A stretch of 64,000 nt of DNA from Massilia sp. Bi118 (GTDB lineage: Bacteria > Pseudomonadota > Gammaproteobacteria > Burkholderiales > Burkholderiaceae_D), in NCBI RefSeq assembly GCF_918697865.1, contig NZ_CAKKMV010000001.1, positions 1 through 64,000 on the forward strand, in the 5' to 3' direction. Under the pieces are notes generated by a model. It searched no databases, had not been told where the DNA came from, and worked only from the letters and a program-made list of their open reading frames with translations. A program made the position numbers and the translations under genes. Of this stretch, positions 11,047-19,243 are shown piece after piece (the stretch's first letter is position 1; each line of letters opens with the position of its first letter).

Positions 11047-12177
11047 TCAGCGCAGGCGGCGCTCGCCCCTGAAGCGCTGGATCGCCGCATTCACCATGCC
11101 TTCGCAGCTGCCCTGGCGCTCGTACTGCGCGCGCAGCCAGGCGGCATCGCTGCCGCCGGACGCCGCCTCGGCCAGGTGCAGCAGCGCCTCGACGCTGCCC
11201 AGCGCCTGGGCGTGCGGCTCCATCAGGTCGAGGGTGGCGAGGATGTCGTCGCGCAGCGGCAGCTGTTCGTAGGTCTTCGGATGCGTGATCACGCCTTCGA
11301 GGCCGAAGCGGGCGGCCTGGAAGCGGTTGTAGTTGTAGACGAGATAATCGTCCTCTACCGGTGGCGGATCGCGACGCTCCAGCAGATGGCGGCAGATCGC
11401 CTGCAGGTAGGCCGCCAGCGCCGCCGCCCGTTCCACCGTCAGCGGGGTGTCGCAGACCCGCAGTTCGATGGTGCCGTATTCCGGCTTGGGGCGCAGGTCC
11501 CAGTAAAAATCCTTCATGCTCTTGATGATGCCGGTGCGCTCCATCTTCGCGAAGTAGACGTTCGCGAACTCGTCCCAATTCAGGACGAAGGGCGCGCGCC
11601 CGCTCAGGGGGAAGGCGCTGACGGAATTCAGGCGCGCCGAATCGAAGCCGGAATCGTGACCCTGCACGAAGGGCGAGGAGGCGGACAGCGCGATGAAGTG
11701 CGGGATGTAGCGCGACAGCGCGTGCAGCAGGTAGAGCGCGTCGTCGCCGTGGGCGCAGCCGATGTGCACGTGCTGGCCGAACACCGTGAACTGCTTGGCC
11801 AGGTAGCCGTACAGGGTCGACAGTTCCTGGTAGCGCGGTTTGGAGGAGATGCGCTGCTCGGACCAGTGCTGGAAAGGGTGGGTGCCGCCGCCCGCGATGC
11901 CGATGTTGAGCATGTCGCTGGCGGCGACCAGGGTGTCGCGGATTTCCAGCAGCTCGGCCAGCAGCGGGCGGTAGCGGGTCTGCACGCTCGAATTAATCTC
12001 GATCATGCTCTCGGTGATCTCCGGCGTCACGTTGCCGGGGAAGGGCTTGCGCTTCAGGAGATGCATCAGGTCCGGACTGGCCGGGGTCAGGTCCAGATCC
12101 GACAGGCTGACCAGCTGCAGTTCGAGCTCGACCCCGAAGCTGAGGGCGTCGGATGTGGCGAAGGCTTCAAGCGGCAT
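11047..12177 (-). CDS. YbdK-family carboxylate-amine ligase (glutamate-cysteine ligase type 2)
   Basis: A 376-residue ATP-grasp-like ligase of the GCS2/YbdK family. The N-terminus [17 protein letters not shown] contains the metal-binding Glu residues. [10 protein letters not shown] and [10 protein letters not shown] are the nucleotide/metal motifs, and [13 protein letters not shown] closes the active site. E. coli YbdK has only weak glutamate-cysteine ligase activity and its true substrate is unknown. Its start overlaps the 3' end of the upstream antiporter gene by 11 nt, so the two are translated from one message. Confidence 0.85.
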   Translation of the reverse strand: MPLEAFATSDALSFGVELELQLVSLSDLDLTPASPDLMHLLKRKPFPGNVTPEITESMIEINSSVQTRYRPLLAELLEIRDTLVAASDMLNIGIAGGGTHPFQHWSEQRISSKPRYQELSTLYGYLAKQFTVFGQHVHIGCAHGDDALYLLHALSRYIPHFIALSASSPFVQGHDSGFDSARLNSVSAFPLSGRAPFVLNWDEFANVYFAKMERTGIIKSMKDFYWDLRPKPEYGTIELRVCDTPLTVERAAALAAYLQAICRHLLERRDPPPVEDDYLVYNYNRFQAARFGLEGVITHPKTYEQLPLRDDILATLDLMEPHAQALGSVEALLHLAEAASGGSDAAWLRAQYERQGSCEGMVNAAIQRFRGERRLR

Positions 12178-13357
12178 GGCGCGGCTCCGGTGCTTCGCGC
12201 GCCCACACGAGGGCGCGCTGCAGGATGATGGGCCCGAACACTTCGAGCAGCATGGTCACCGCGGCAATCGCGCGCAGTTCATCCACCACCTGCACGCCGG
12301 CGTGGCGCGCATGCTCGAGCAGCAGGATCACGAACACCGACAGCGGCGCCAGCGCGACCCCGGTCAGCGCGCCCTTGCGCCAGGAAATGCCGGCCAGGTG
12401 CGCGAAGGCCATCACGCCCAGCAGCTTGGTCAGCAGGCGGGCCAGCACCAGCGCCACGGCCATGGCGCCGCCGGCCACGATCTTCTGCCAGTCCAGGGTG
12501 GAGGCGGCGAACACGAACAGCACCACGGTCAGCAGCTCGCCGAGGGCGCCGAAGTTGCGCTGCGCCTGGCTGAAGGCGATGCGGCGGTGGCGCGCCATCA
12601 GGCCGAAGGCGAGAGTGGCGACCACCGGCGACAGGCCGAGCGTGTAGGTGACCGAGACCAGCAGGACCACCGCCAGCGAAAAGGCGACGGTGGCGTCCTG
12701 GGCCGGCTTGCCGAGCACGCGCAGCACGGCCGGCACGATCAGGCCGAACACCGCGCCGGAAAACGCGGAAACGGCCAGCACCACCAGGCTGTTCCAGAGC
12801 GCATCGCCGAGGTCCTCCGAAGTGCGGAAGATCCACAGGCCGACGCTGACGTTGAAGGCGAACACCGCCAGCACGCAGTTCAGCGCGCACAAGTGCAGGG
12901 CGCGCTCGGTCACCTGGCCCGAGCTTTTCTGTTCGTTGATCACGCGGACCACGGTGGCCGGCGATGTCGCCATCGAGAGCGAAGCCAGCATCTGGGCGTT
13001 GATGACGGCCACGCCGAAAGCCCTGGCGATGTAGTACACGGCGAGGAAGGTGAGCAGGGCCTCGGCCAGGCCGGACACGCCGATCCACGGGTTGGTGCGC
13101 AGCCAGCGCAGGTTGATGCGGTAGCCGAGCTCGAACAGGATCAGGCCGAAGGCGACGTCGGCCACCAGCAGCGCAGTGCCGGGCTCGGCCGACGGCAGCA
13201 CGCCCAGCTGGGGCGCGGCCAGCAGGAAGCCGACCAGGCCATAGAAGCTGATGCGCGGCAAGCCGGTCCAGCGCTGACCGAATTCAGCGGCCAGCCAGGC
13301 CAGCGTGATCGCGACCGGCCATGACAGACTGCTCAGGATCGCCAACAGGTCCGGCAT
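12167..13357 (-). CDS. CPA2-family cation:proton antiporter
   Basis: An inner-membrane monovalent cation/proton antiporter of about 396 residues with 11-13 predicted transmembrane segments filling the whole chain. Family marks are the helix [19 protein letters not shown] and the region [19 protein letters not shown]. No C-terminal RCK/TrkA-N domain is present, so it is a minimal transporter. I chose the ATG at 13357 because AAAGGAG lies seven nt upstream of it; a second ATG is six codons earlier. The overlap with the YbdK ligase gene downstream suggests the two work together. KefB/KefC relatives of this family are gated by glutathione adducts, which makes a link to a gamma-glutamyl ligase plausible but unproven. 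Confidence 0.85.
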   Translation of the reverse strand: MPDLLAILSSLSWPVAITLAWLAAEFGQRWTGLPRISFYGLVGFLLAAPQLGVLPSAEPGTALLVADVAFGLILFELGYRINLRWLRTNPWIGVSGLAEALLTFLAVYYIARAFGVAVINAQMLASLSMATSPATVVRVINEQKSSGQVTERALHLCALNCVLAVFAFNVSVGLWIFRTSEDLGDALWNSLVVLAVSAFSGAVFGLIVPAVLRVLGKPAQDATVAFSLAVVLLVSVTYTLGLSPVVATLAFGLMARHRRIAFSQAQRNFGALGELLTVVLFVFAASTLDWQKIVAGGAMAVALVLARLLTKLLGVMAFAHLAGISWRKGALTGVALAPLSVFVILLLEHARHAGVQVVDELRAIAAVTMLLEVFGPIILQRALVWAREAPEPRHAA

Positions 13358-13479
13358 GCACGCTCCTTTTGTCAAAATGGCATGATGTACGAGCCGATTC
13401 TACAAGAGGCTGCCGCGCGCACGATTGCGTGTAGGAAGACTGGAAGAGCGGGGCGTGTGCGCTGCGATAAAATGGCGGG

Positions 13480-14091
13480 ATGAACCAAACCCCGCCTATC
13501 GAAACACCACCGCCCCAGACCGGCGCCCGCGCCCCCATCCGTCTTGCTTCCCAGGTGCTGACCTGCCTGGTGTTCTGCCTGATCGCCGCCCCCATCATCT
13601 GGTTCACCCGGCCGCAACCGCTCACGATTTTCAGCCGTCCCGCCGGGCCGCTGACCCAGTTGCTGGTCGGCCAGGTGCTGGCGCTGGTCGCGGCGCTGGT
13701 GTCCTGGCTGCTGTTCAAGCTGACGGCCAGTTCGGCCTCCAGTGCCAGGACCGTCGAAAGCTACGCGCGGCTTGACCTGCGCGGCCTGAATCCGCTGTGG
13801 ATCAGCATCGCCGCCGCCATCGGCGAAGAGGTGCTGTTCCGCGCGGCCCTGCAGCCGTTGCTGGGCGTGTGGATCGTGTCGCTGCTGTTCCTGCTCACGC
13901 ACGTGCCGGTGTACCGCTTCCGCAAGCTGGACGGCGCGGCGATCGCGCAGGCGGCCAGCGTGTTTGCCGGCAGCGTGGTGCTGGGTTTCGTGTTCGAGTA
14001 TGTGGGATTGATTGCGTCGATCCTGGTGCATGCGTGGATCGATATCGTGGGGCTGCTGATTGTGCGCCACGCGAGCCAGACACGCGCCTGA
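13480..14091 (+). CDS. CPBP-family intramembrane glutamic protease
   Basis: A 203-residue membrane protein of the CPBP (CAAX protease and bacteriocin-processing) family. Motif 1 is GEEVLFR (the glutamate pair and arginine), followed by a conserved LLTHVP helix and a final helix with a histidine (ILVHAWIDIVG), which is the second metal/catalytic histidine. About six transmembrane segments are predicted. The substrate is unknown. No Shine-Dalgarno is visible, and a TAAAAT hexamer ends 6 nt before the ATG. The gene ends exactly where the convergent VWA gene ends (14091/14092). Confidence 0.85.
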   Translation: MNQTPPIETPPPQTGARAPIRLASQVLTCLVFCLIAAPIIWFTRPQPLTIFSRPAGPLTQLLVGQVLALVAALVSWLLFKLTASSASSARTVESYARLDLRGLNPLWISIAAAIGEEVLFRAALQPLLGVWIVSLLFLLTHVPVYRFRKLDGAAIAQAASVFAGSVVLGFVFEYVGLIASILVHAWIDIVGLLIVRHASQTRA

Positions 14092-15261
14092 TTACTTGCT
14101 CAACAATCGCATCGCGCGTTCCAACCCATCTATCGTCACCGGAAACATCCGGTTATTCATGATCTGCCGAATCACGCTGATGGATTGCCGGTACTGCCAC
14201 AAGCTCTCCGGCTCCGGATTCAGCCAGGCGAATTTCGGGAAGGCGTGGCAGAAGCGGGCCAGCCATTCGGCGCCGGCTTCCTCGTTGTTGTACTCGCTTG
14301 ATCCGCCCGGGGCCAGCACCTCGTAGGGGCTCATGGTGGCGTCGCCGACGAAGATCACGCGGGTGTCGGGCGGGTACTTGCGCAGCACGTCCCAGGTCGG
14401 GAAGCGCTCGGAACTGCGGCGGCGGTTGTTCTTCCACAGGTAGTCATACACGCAGTTGTGGAAGTAGAAGAACTCCATGTTCTTGAATTCGGTCTTCGCC
14501 GCCGAAAACAGCTCCTCGGTGCGTTCGATGTGGTCGTCCATGGTGCCGCCGACGTCCAGCAGCATCAGCACCTTGATGCGGTTCTTCCGCTCCGGCTGCA
14601 TCTTGATGTCCAGCCAGCCGGCGTTGTTGGCGGTCGAGCGGATGGTGTCGTCCAGCGCCAGTTCCTCGGCCGCCCCGGTGCGGGCGAAACGGCGCAGGCG
14701 GCGCAGCGCCACCTTGATGTTGCGGACGCCCAGTTCGCGCTCGCCATCGTAGTCCTTGTACTCGCGCTGCTCCCACACTTTCACCGCGGTGCGGTTGCGG
14801 CTCTTGCCGCCGATGCGGATGCCTTCCGGATTGGTGCCGCCATTCCCGAACGGCGAGCTGCCGCCGGTGCCGATCCACTTGCTGCCGCCTTCGTGGCGTT
14901 CTTTCTGCTCCTTCAGCAGCTCGGCCAGGCGCGACATCAGCTTGTCGTAGCCCAGCTTCTGCAGCTCGGCCTTCTGCTCCGGCGTCAACTCGCGCTCCAG
15001 CCGCTGGATCAGCCAGTCGAGCGGGATGTCCGCCTTGGCGTCGAACACCGCCTCGATCCCCTTGAAGTAGAGTCCGAAGGCCTTGTCGAACTTGTCGAAG
15101 TGGGCTTCGTCCTTCACCAGGGTCAGGCGCGACAGATAGTAGAACGCGTCCAGCGAGGGCGCGATCACGTTCTTCTCCAGCGCTTCCAGCAAGGTCAGGA
15201 ATTCCTTGATCGTGACCGGGACCTTGGCGTCACGCAGGGCGAAGAAAAAACCGATCAGCAT
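14092..15261 (-). CDS. VWA-domain protein (CoxE-like), partner of MoxR ATPase
   Basis: A 389-residue cytoplasmic protein with a C-terminal von Willebrand A-like domain. The MIDAS-like loop reads LLDVGGTMDDHIERT, so the usual DxSxS is altered to DVGGT, and VIFVGDATMSPYE forms a later strand and loop. The N-terminal half is helical with LTPEQKAELQKLGYDKLMSRLAELL. Proteins of this type act with MoxR AAA+ ATPases in metal insertion or complex assembly. It ends the operon MoxR-GNAT-VWA. Confidence 0.85.
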   Translation of the reverse strand: MLIGFFFALRDAKVPVTIKEFLTLLEALEKNVIAPSLDAFYYLSRLTLVKDEAHFDKFDKAFGLYFKGIEAVFDAKADIPLDWLIQRLERELTPEQKAELQKLGYDKLMSRLAELLKEQKERHEGGSKWIGTGGSSPFGNGGTNPEGIRIGGKSRNRTAVKVWEQREYKDYDGERELGVRNIKVALRRLRRFARTGAAEELALDDTIRSTANNAGWLDIKMQPERKNRIKVLMLLDVGGTMDDHIERTEELFSAAKTEFKNMEFFYFHNCVYDYLWKNNRRRSSERFPTWDVLRKYPPDTRVIFVGDATMSPYEVLAPGGSSEYNNEEAGAEWLARFCHAFPKFAWLNPEPESLWQYRQSISVIRQIMNNRMFPVTIDGLERAMRLLSK

Positions 15262-15264
15262 CGC

Positions 15265-15855
15265 TCAGCTCTCGGCGTGACGGCTCAGACGATAGTGCAG
15301 CTGCGATTTGATCTCGGGCCATTCGCCGCGCAGGATGCTGTACATGACGGTGTCGCGCACGGTGCCGTCGCGTCGCAGGGCGCTGTGGCGGATGACGCCA
15401 TCCTTCTTGGCGCCGAGGCGCTCGATTGCCGCCTGCGAGGCGTGGTTGAAGTTATCGGTGCGCAGGCCGACCACCGCGCAGCCGAGCGTATCGAAGGCGT
15501 GCGAGAGCAGCAGCAGCTTGCAGCTGGTGTTGACGTGGCTGCGCTGGCGGCTCCGGGCGTACCAGGTCCAGCCGATTTCGACGCGGTCGATCGCAGGCAT
15601 GATGTCATGGTAGCTGGTGGTGCCGATCACCGTGCCGCCGGCGACGTCGATCACGGCGAAAGAGACACGATTGTCCATCTCCAGCGCGTTGCGGATGTAG
15701 CGTTCGGTCTCTTCCGGCGCCGGCACCGAGGTGATGCGCAGGTTCCACAGCTCGCCGTCCGCGGCGGCCGTGCGCAGGCCGTCGGCGTGGTGCAGGGCCA
15801 GCGGCTCCAGGCGCACGCCGTTGAATTCGAGGGTGACGGGGTCGACGCGGATCAT
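15265..15855 (-). CDS. GNAT-family N-acetyltransferase (RimJ/RimL type)
   Basis: A 196-residue acetyl-CoA-dependent acyltransferase. It has the RimJ/RimL layout: VTLEFNGVRLEPLALHHAD at the N-terminus, AVIDVAGGTVIGTTSYHDI as the central strands, and VEIGWTWYARSRQRSHVNTSCK for the acetyl-CoA loop region. The segment AQAAIERLGAKKDGVIRHSALR-like region, near residues 140-160, is typical of ribosomal or small-molecule acetyltransferases. The gene overlaps moxR by 4 nt and is 3 nt from the VWA gene, so it sits inside their operon. Its target is unknown. Confidence 0.85.
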   Translation of the reverse strand: MIRVDPVTLEFNGVRLEPLALHHADGLRTAAADGELWNLRITSVPAPEETERYIRNALEMDNRVSFAVIDVAGGTVIGTTSYHDIMPAIDRVEIGWTWYARSRQRSHVNTSCKLLLLSHAFDTLGCAVVGLRTDNFNHASQAAIERLGAKKDGVIRHSALRRDGTVRDTVMYSILRGEWPEIKSQLHYRLSRHAES

Positions 15856-16706
15856 CGGTTGTGCCTCGCCATCGCCACCAGGCGCTCGAACAGGTGCACG
15901 TCCTGCTCGTTCTTCAGCAGGGCGCCGTGCAGCGGCGGCACGATGGTCTTCGCATCCTGGCTGCGCAGGGCCTCGACCGGGATGTCCTCGGCCAGCAGCA
16001 GCTTGAGCCAGTCCAGGAATTCCGAGGTCGACGGCTTCTTCTTGAGGCCCGCCACGTCGCGCAGCTGGAAGAAGCTTTCCAGCGCTGCCGCCAGCAGTTC
16101 CTGCTTCAGCTTGGGGTAGTGGACCTTGACGATCTCCGCCATCGTCTCGCGGTCCGGGAATTTGATGTAGTGGAAGAAGCAGCGGCGCAGGAAGGCGTCC
16201 GGCAGTTCCTTCTCGTTGTTCGAGGTGATGATGACCAGCGGGCGGTGCTTCGCCACCACCATCTCGCGGGTCTCGTACACATAGAATTCCATGCGGTCGA
16301 GTTCACGCAGCAGGTCGTTCGGGAATTCGATGTCGGCCTTGTCGATCTCGTCGATCAGCAGCACCACCGGCTCCGGCGCCGTGAAAGCCTGCCACAGCAC
16401 GCCCTTGACGATGTAGTTGTGGATGTCGCGCACGCGCTCGTCGCCCAGCTGGGAATCGCGCAGGCGCGAGACGGCGTCGTACTCGTACAGGCCCTGCTGC
16501 GCCTTGGTGGTCGACTTGATGTGCCACTGCAGCAGCGGCATGTTCAGCGCGCTTGCCACTTCCTCGGCCAGCATGGTCTTGCCGGTGCCGGGCTCGCCCT
16601 TGATCAGCAGCGGGCGGGCCAGGGTGAGGGCGGCGTTCACCGCCAGTTTCAGGTCATCGGTGGCGACGTAGTTGTCGCTGCCTTCGAAGCGTTGGGAGGC
16701 GTGCAT
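15852..16706 (-). CDS. MoxR-family AAA+ ATPase
   Basis: A 284-residue AAA+ chaperone-like ATPase. Walker A is GEPGTGKTMLAEE near residue 38, Walker B is LLIDEIDKAD, and sensor 1 is ITSNNEKELPDAFLRRC. A winged C-terminal lid follows. MoxR proteins work with VWA proteins to activate or assemble enzymes; the VWA partner is two genes downstream. It is the first gene of the three-gene operon, divergent from two cytochrome c genes. Confidence 0.9.
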   Translation of the reverse strand: MHASQRFEGSDNYVATDDLKLAVNAALTLARPLLIKGEPGTGKTMLAEEVASALNMPLLQWHIKSTTKAQQGLYEYDAVSRLRDSQLGDERVRDIHNYIVKGVLWQAFTAPEPVVLLIDEIDKADIEFPNDLLRELDRMEFYVYETREMVVAKHRPLVIITSNNEKELPDAFLRRCFFHYIKFPDRETMAEIVKVHYPKLKQELLAAALESFFQLRDVAGLKKKPSTSEFLDWLKLLLAEDIPVEALRSQDAKTIVPPLHGALLKNEQDVHLFERLVAMARHNR

Positions 16707-16880
16707 GGGCGTGCGGTCGTTTTAGGGAATGAGATCGAGTATATGTCAGATGCCTGACCCACGCGGAATATGTTGCTCTGTAGACTGAGTCATGTTCTTC
16801 ATATAGAATCGGCTCTTCGTAGTACAAATGCTAAGTTTTTGGGCAGTTGCGGTTCCGATTCAACCTTACGATTCCCAATC

Positions 16881-17228
16881 ATGAAAAAATCATTAGCAGT
16901 ACTGATGTTTGCCGCCGCTGCCGGCGCGGCAGGCGTCGCGGGCGCTGCCGACATCGTCGCCAATCCGAAAGCAGCTCCCAACAAGATCGAGCAGTGCATC
17001 GGTTGCCATGGCATCCCCGAATACAAGACCGCTTTCCCCGAGGTCTACCAGGTGCCGATGATCGGCGGCCAGTCCGCCAAATACATCGAAGCCGCCCTGC
17101 AGGCCTACAAGAAGGGCGACCGCAAGCATCCGCAGATGACCCCGACCGCCAAGGTGCTGTCGGACCAGGACATCGCCGACATCGCCGCCTACTATTCGCA
17201 GCAGACGGCCGCCACGCCCACCAAATGA
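16881..17228 (+). CDS. Small periplasmic cytochrome c (class I)
   Basis: A 115-residue exported monohaem cytochrome c with a signal peptide (residues 1-23, ending AGAADI). The haem-binding motif is CIGCH near residue 38 and the axial-ligand region is MIGGQSAKYIEAAL. The C-terminal helix is DQDIADIAAYYSQQ. The ATG at 16881 is preferred because it begins the signal peptide. The next gene, 12 nt downstream, encodes a second cytochrome of the same type, so they form an operon that ends in the terminator at 17623. Confidence 0.9.
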   Translation: MKKSLAVLMFAAAAGAAGVAGAADIVANPKAAPNKIEQCIGCHGIPEYKTAFPEVYQVPMIGGQSAKYIEAALQAYKKGDRKHPQMTPTAKVLSDQDIADIAAYYSQQTAATPTK

Positions 17229-17240
17229 GCCCGGGACGCC

Positions 17241-17594
17241 ATGAATAAACTCATCCTTGCCCTGTCCTGCGCCGCAGCCCTGTCGGTGTCCGCGTCCGCC
17301 TTTGCCGGCGGCGACACCGCACGCGGCGCCGAGCTGACCAAGAAATACAACTGCGCGTCCTGCCATGGCGCCGACTACAAGACCCCGATCGACCCGAGCT
17401 ACCCGAAGCTGGCCGGCCAGCACGCCGACTACCTGGTGCACGCGCTCACCGCCTACAAGCGCGGCGACAAGGTCATGAACGGCCGTAACAACCCGATCAT
17501 GGCCGGCATGGCCCAGCCGCTGTCGGACCGCGACATGGTCGACATCGCGGCTTACCTGCAAAGCCTTCCGGGCCCGCTGGTTGTCCGCAAATAA
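17241..17594 (+). CDS. Small periplasmic cytochrome c (class I)
   Basis: A 117-residue exported monohaem cytochrome c. A signal peptide (1-22, ending SAFAGG) is followed by CASCH near residue 39 and the region KLAGQHADYLVHALTAYKRG. The methionine-ligand segment is NPIMAGMAQPLS and the C-terminal helix reads DMVDIAAYLQSL. It is a paralogue of the gene just upstream, and the pair resembles tandem diheme-type electron carriers split over two genes. No oxidase or dehydrogenase gene is adjacent. Confidence 0.9.
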   Translation: MNKLILALSCAAALSVSASAFAGGDTARGAELTKKYNCASCHGADYKTPIDPSYPKLAGQHADYLVHALTAYKRGDKVMNGRNNPIMAGMAQPLSDRDMVDIAAYLQSLPGPLVVRK

Positions 17595-17622
17595 GCTGTA
17601 CACAGTAAAATAGCGGTCTCTC

Positions 17623-17658
17623 AGGTCCGCCGGCCCGTGCCGGCGGACCTTGCTTTTT
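17623..17658 (+). terminator. Intrinsic terminator after the cytochrome genes
   Basis: Perfect 12-bp arms (17623-17634 and 17639-17650) with a 4-nt loop are followed by a T-rich run. Its 3' end lies only about 12 nt before the proposed TTG start of the SulP gene. Confidence 0.85.
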
Positions 17659-17670
17659 CCGGAGTCCGCC

Positions 17671-19188
17671 TTGTCCACTGTCTCGCCTTCCCATATCAAG
17701 ACCAACCTGCTGAGCGGCCTGACCGTCGCGCTGGCGCTGGTCCCCGAAGCCATCGCCTTTGCGCTGGTGGCCCACGTGTCGCCGCTGACCGGCCTGTACG
17801 CCGCCGTGCTGGTGTCCTTCATTACCTCGGCCTTCGGCGGCCGTCCCGGCATGATCTCCGGCGCCGCCGGCGCACTGGCCGTGGTCATGGTGGCGCTGGT
17901 GGTCCAGCATGGCGCGCAATACCTGTTCGCCGCCATCGTCCTGATGGGCGTATTGCAGATCTTGTTCGCGCTGGCGCGGCTCGGTAAATTCATCCGCATG
18001 GTGCCCCATCCGGTCATGCTGGGTTTTGTGAACGGCCTGGCGATCGTGATCTTCGTGGCCCAGTTTGAGCATTTCAAGCTCAGTGCAGCCGATGGCGGCG
18101 GCTGGATGAGCGGCCCGCAGCTGTGGACCATGCTCGGCCTGGTGGCGCTGACGATGGCGATCATTTACATCACGCCGAAGATCACCAAGGCGGTGCCGGC
18201 CACGCTGGTCGGCATCCTGGCGGTGGCGCTGCTGGCCCACTTCCTGCACATCGACACCAAAACCGTCGGCCAGCTCGGCTCCATTGCCGGCGGCCTGCCC
18301 AGCTTCCACATCCCGGACGTCCCCTTCAACCTGGAGACGCTGCGCATCGTGTTCCCATATTCGCTGGTGCTGGCCGGCGTCGGCCTGATCGAGACTCTCC
18401 TGACCCTGACCCTGATCGACGAGATCACGGACACGCGCGGCCAGCCGAACCGCGAGAGCCTGGCCCAGGGCGCGGCGAACATCGTCACTGCGCTGTTCGG
18501 CGGCATGGGCGGCTGCGCCATGATCGGCCAGAGCATGATCAACATCGGCAATGGCGCCCGCAGCCGCCTGTCGGGCATCGCGGCCTCGCTGTTCCTGCTG
18601 TCGTTCATCCTGTTCGGTTCCAGCGTGATCGAGCAGATCCCGCTGGCGGCGCTGATCGGGGTGATGTTCGTGGTCTGCGAAAAGACCTTCGAGTGGGGCA
18701 CGTTCCGCCTGTTCGGCAAGGTGCCGCGCGCCGATGCGCTGGTGATCGTGCTGGTGGCCGGCGTGACCCTGGCCTTCAACCTGGCGACGGCGGTGGTGGT
18801 GGGCGTGATCGTCTCGGCGCTGGTGTTCGCCTGGCAGCACGCCAGGCAGATCCGCGTGTCCACGAATGTGGATGGACAGGGCTGGAAGGTCTACGAGCTG
18901 GAAGGCACGCTGTTCTTTGCCTCGGTGGCCGGTTTCCAGGAACTGTACACCCCGAAAGAAGACCCGCAGGACGTCGTGGTCGAGTTCCGCCGCGCGCGCG
19001 TGGCGGACCACTCGGCCATCCAGGCCATCGACGCGCTGGCCGAGCGTTACCGCAGCGTGGGCAAGCGCCTGCACCTGCGCCACCTGAGCCCCGATTGCCG
19101 CTCCTTGCTGGAGCGTGCGAAGGACATGATCGAAGTCAGCCTGCCGGAAGACCCGCGCTACCGCGTGGCCGACGACAAGCTGGACTAA
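17671..19188 (+). CDS. SulP-family inorganic anion transporter
   Basis: An inner-membrane SulP/SLC26 transporter for sulfate, bicarbonate or another anion. About 10-12 transmembrane segments fill residues 10-395, with the family stretch ALVPEAIAFALVAHVSPLTGL at the start and AALIGVMFVV later. A C-terminal STAS domain follows (about 400-500; VVEFRRARVADHSAIQAIDAL). No ATG fits. I chose the TTG at 17671 because CCGGAG stands six nt before it; an in-frame TTG at 17650 lies inside the terminator. The substrate cannot be read from sequence, and no carbonic anhydrase gene adjoins. Confidence 0.85.
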   Translation: MSTVSPSHIKTNLLSGLTVALALVPEAIAFALVAHVSPLTGLYAAVLVSFITSAFGGRPGMISGAAGALAVVMVALVVQHGAQYLFAAIVLMGVLQILFALARLGKFIRMVPHPVMLGFVNGLAIVIFVAQFEHFKLSAADGGGWMSGPQLWTMLGLVALTMAIIYITPKITKAVPATLVGILAVALLAHFLHIDTKTVGQLGSIAGGLPSFHIPDVPFNLETLRIVFPYSLVLAGVGLIETLLTLTLIDEITDTRGQPNRESLAQGAANIVTALFGGMGGCAMIGQSMINIGNGARSRLSGIAASLFLLSFILFGSSVIEQIPLAALIGVMFVVCEKTFEWGTFRLFGKVPRADALVIVLVAGVTLAFNLATAVVVGVIVSALVFAWQHARQIRVSTNVDGQGWKVYELEGTLFFASVAGFQELYTPKEDPQDVVVEFRRARVADHSAIQAIDALAERYRSVGKRLHLRHLSPDCRSLLERAKDMIEVSLPEDPRYRVADDKLD

Positions 19189-19192
19189 ATAC

Positions 19193-19243
19193 GTAGGGTG
19201 GGGTGTTGAGGCCGGGGGCCTCAACACGAGCGTGCCCACCTAC
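19193..19243. repeat. Dispersed repeat family B, copy 1, with strong central hairpin
   Basis: GTAGGGTGGG at one end and GCCCACCTAC at the other flank a perfect 11-bp stem with a 3-nt loop (19203-19227). It lies between convergent genes and overlaps the stop codon of the minus-strand protease gene. It can act as a bidirectional terminator. Confidence 0.7.
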
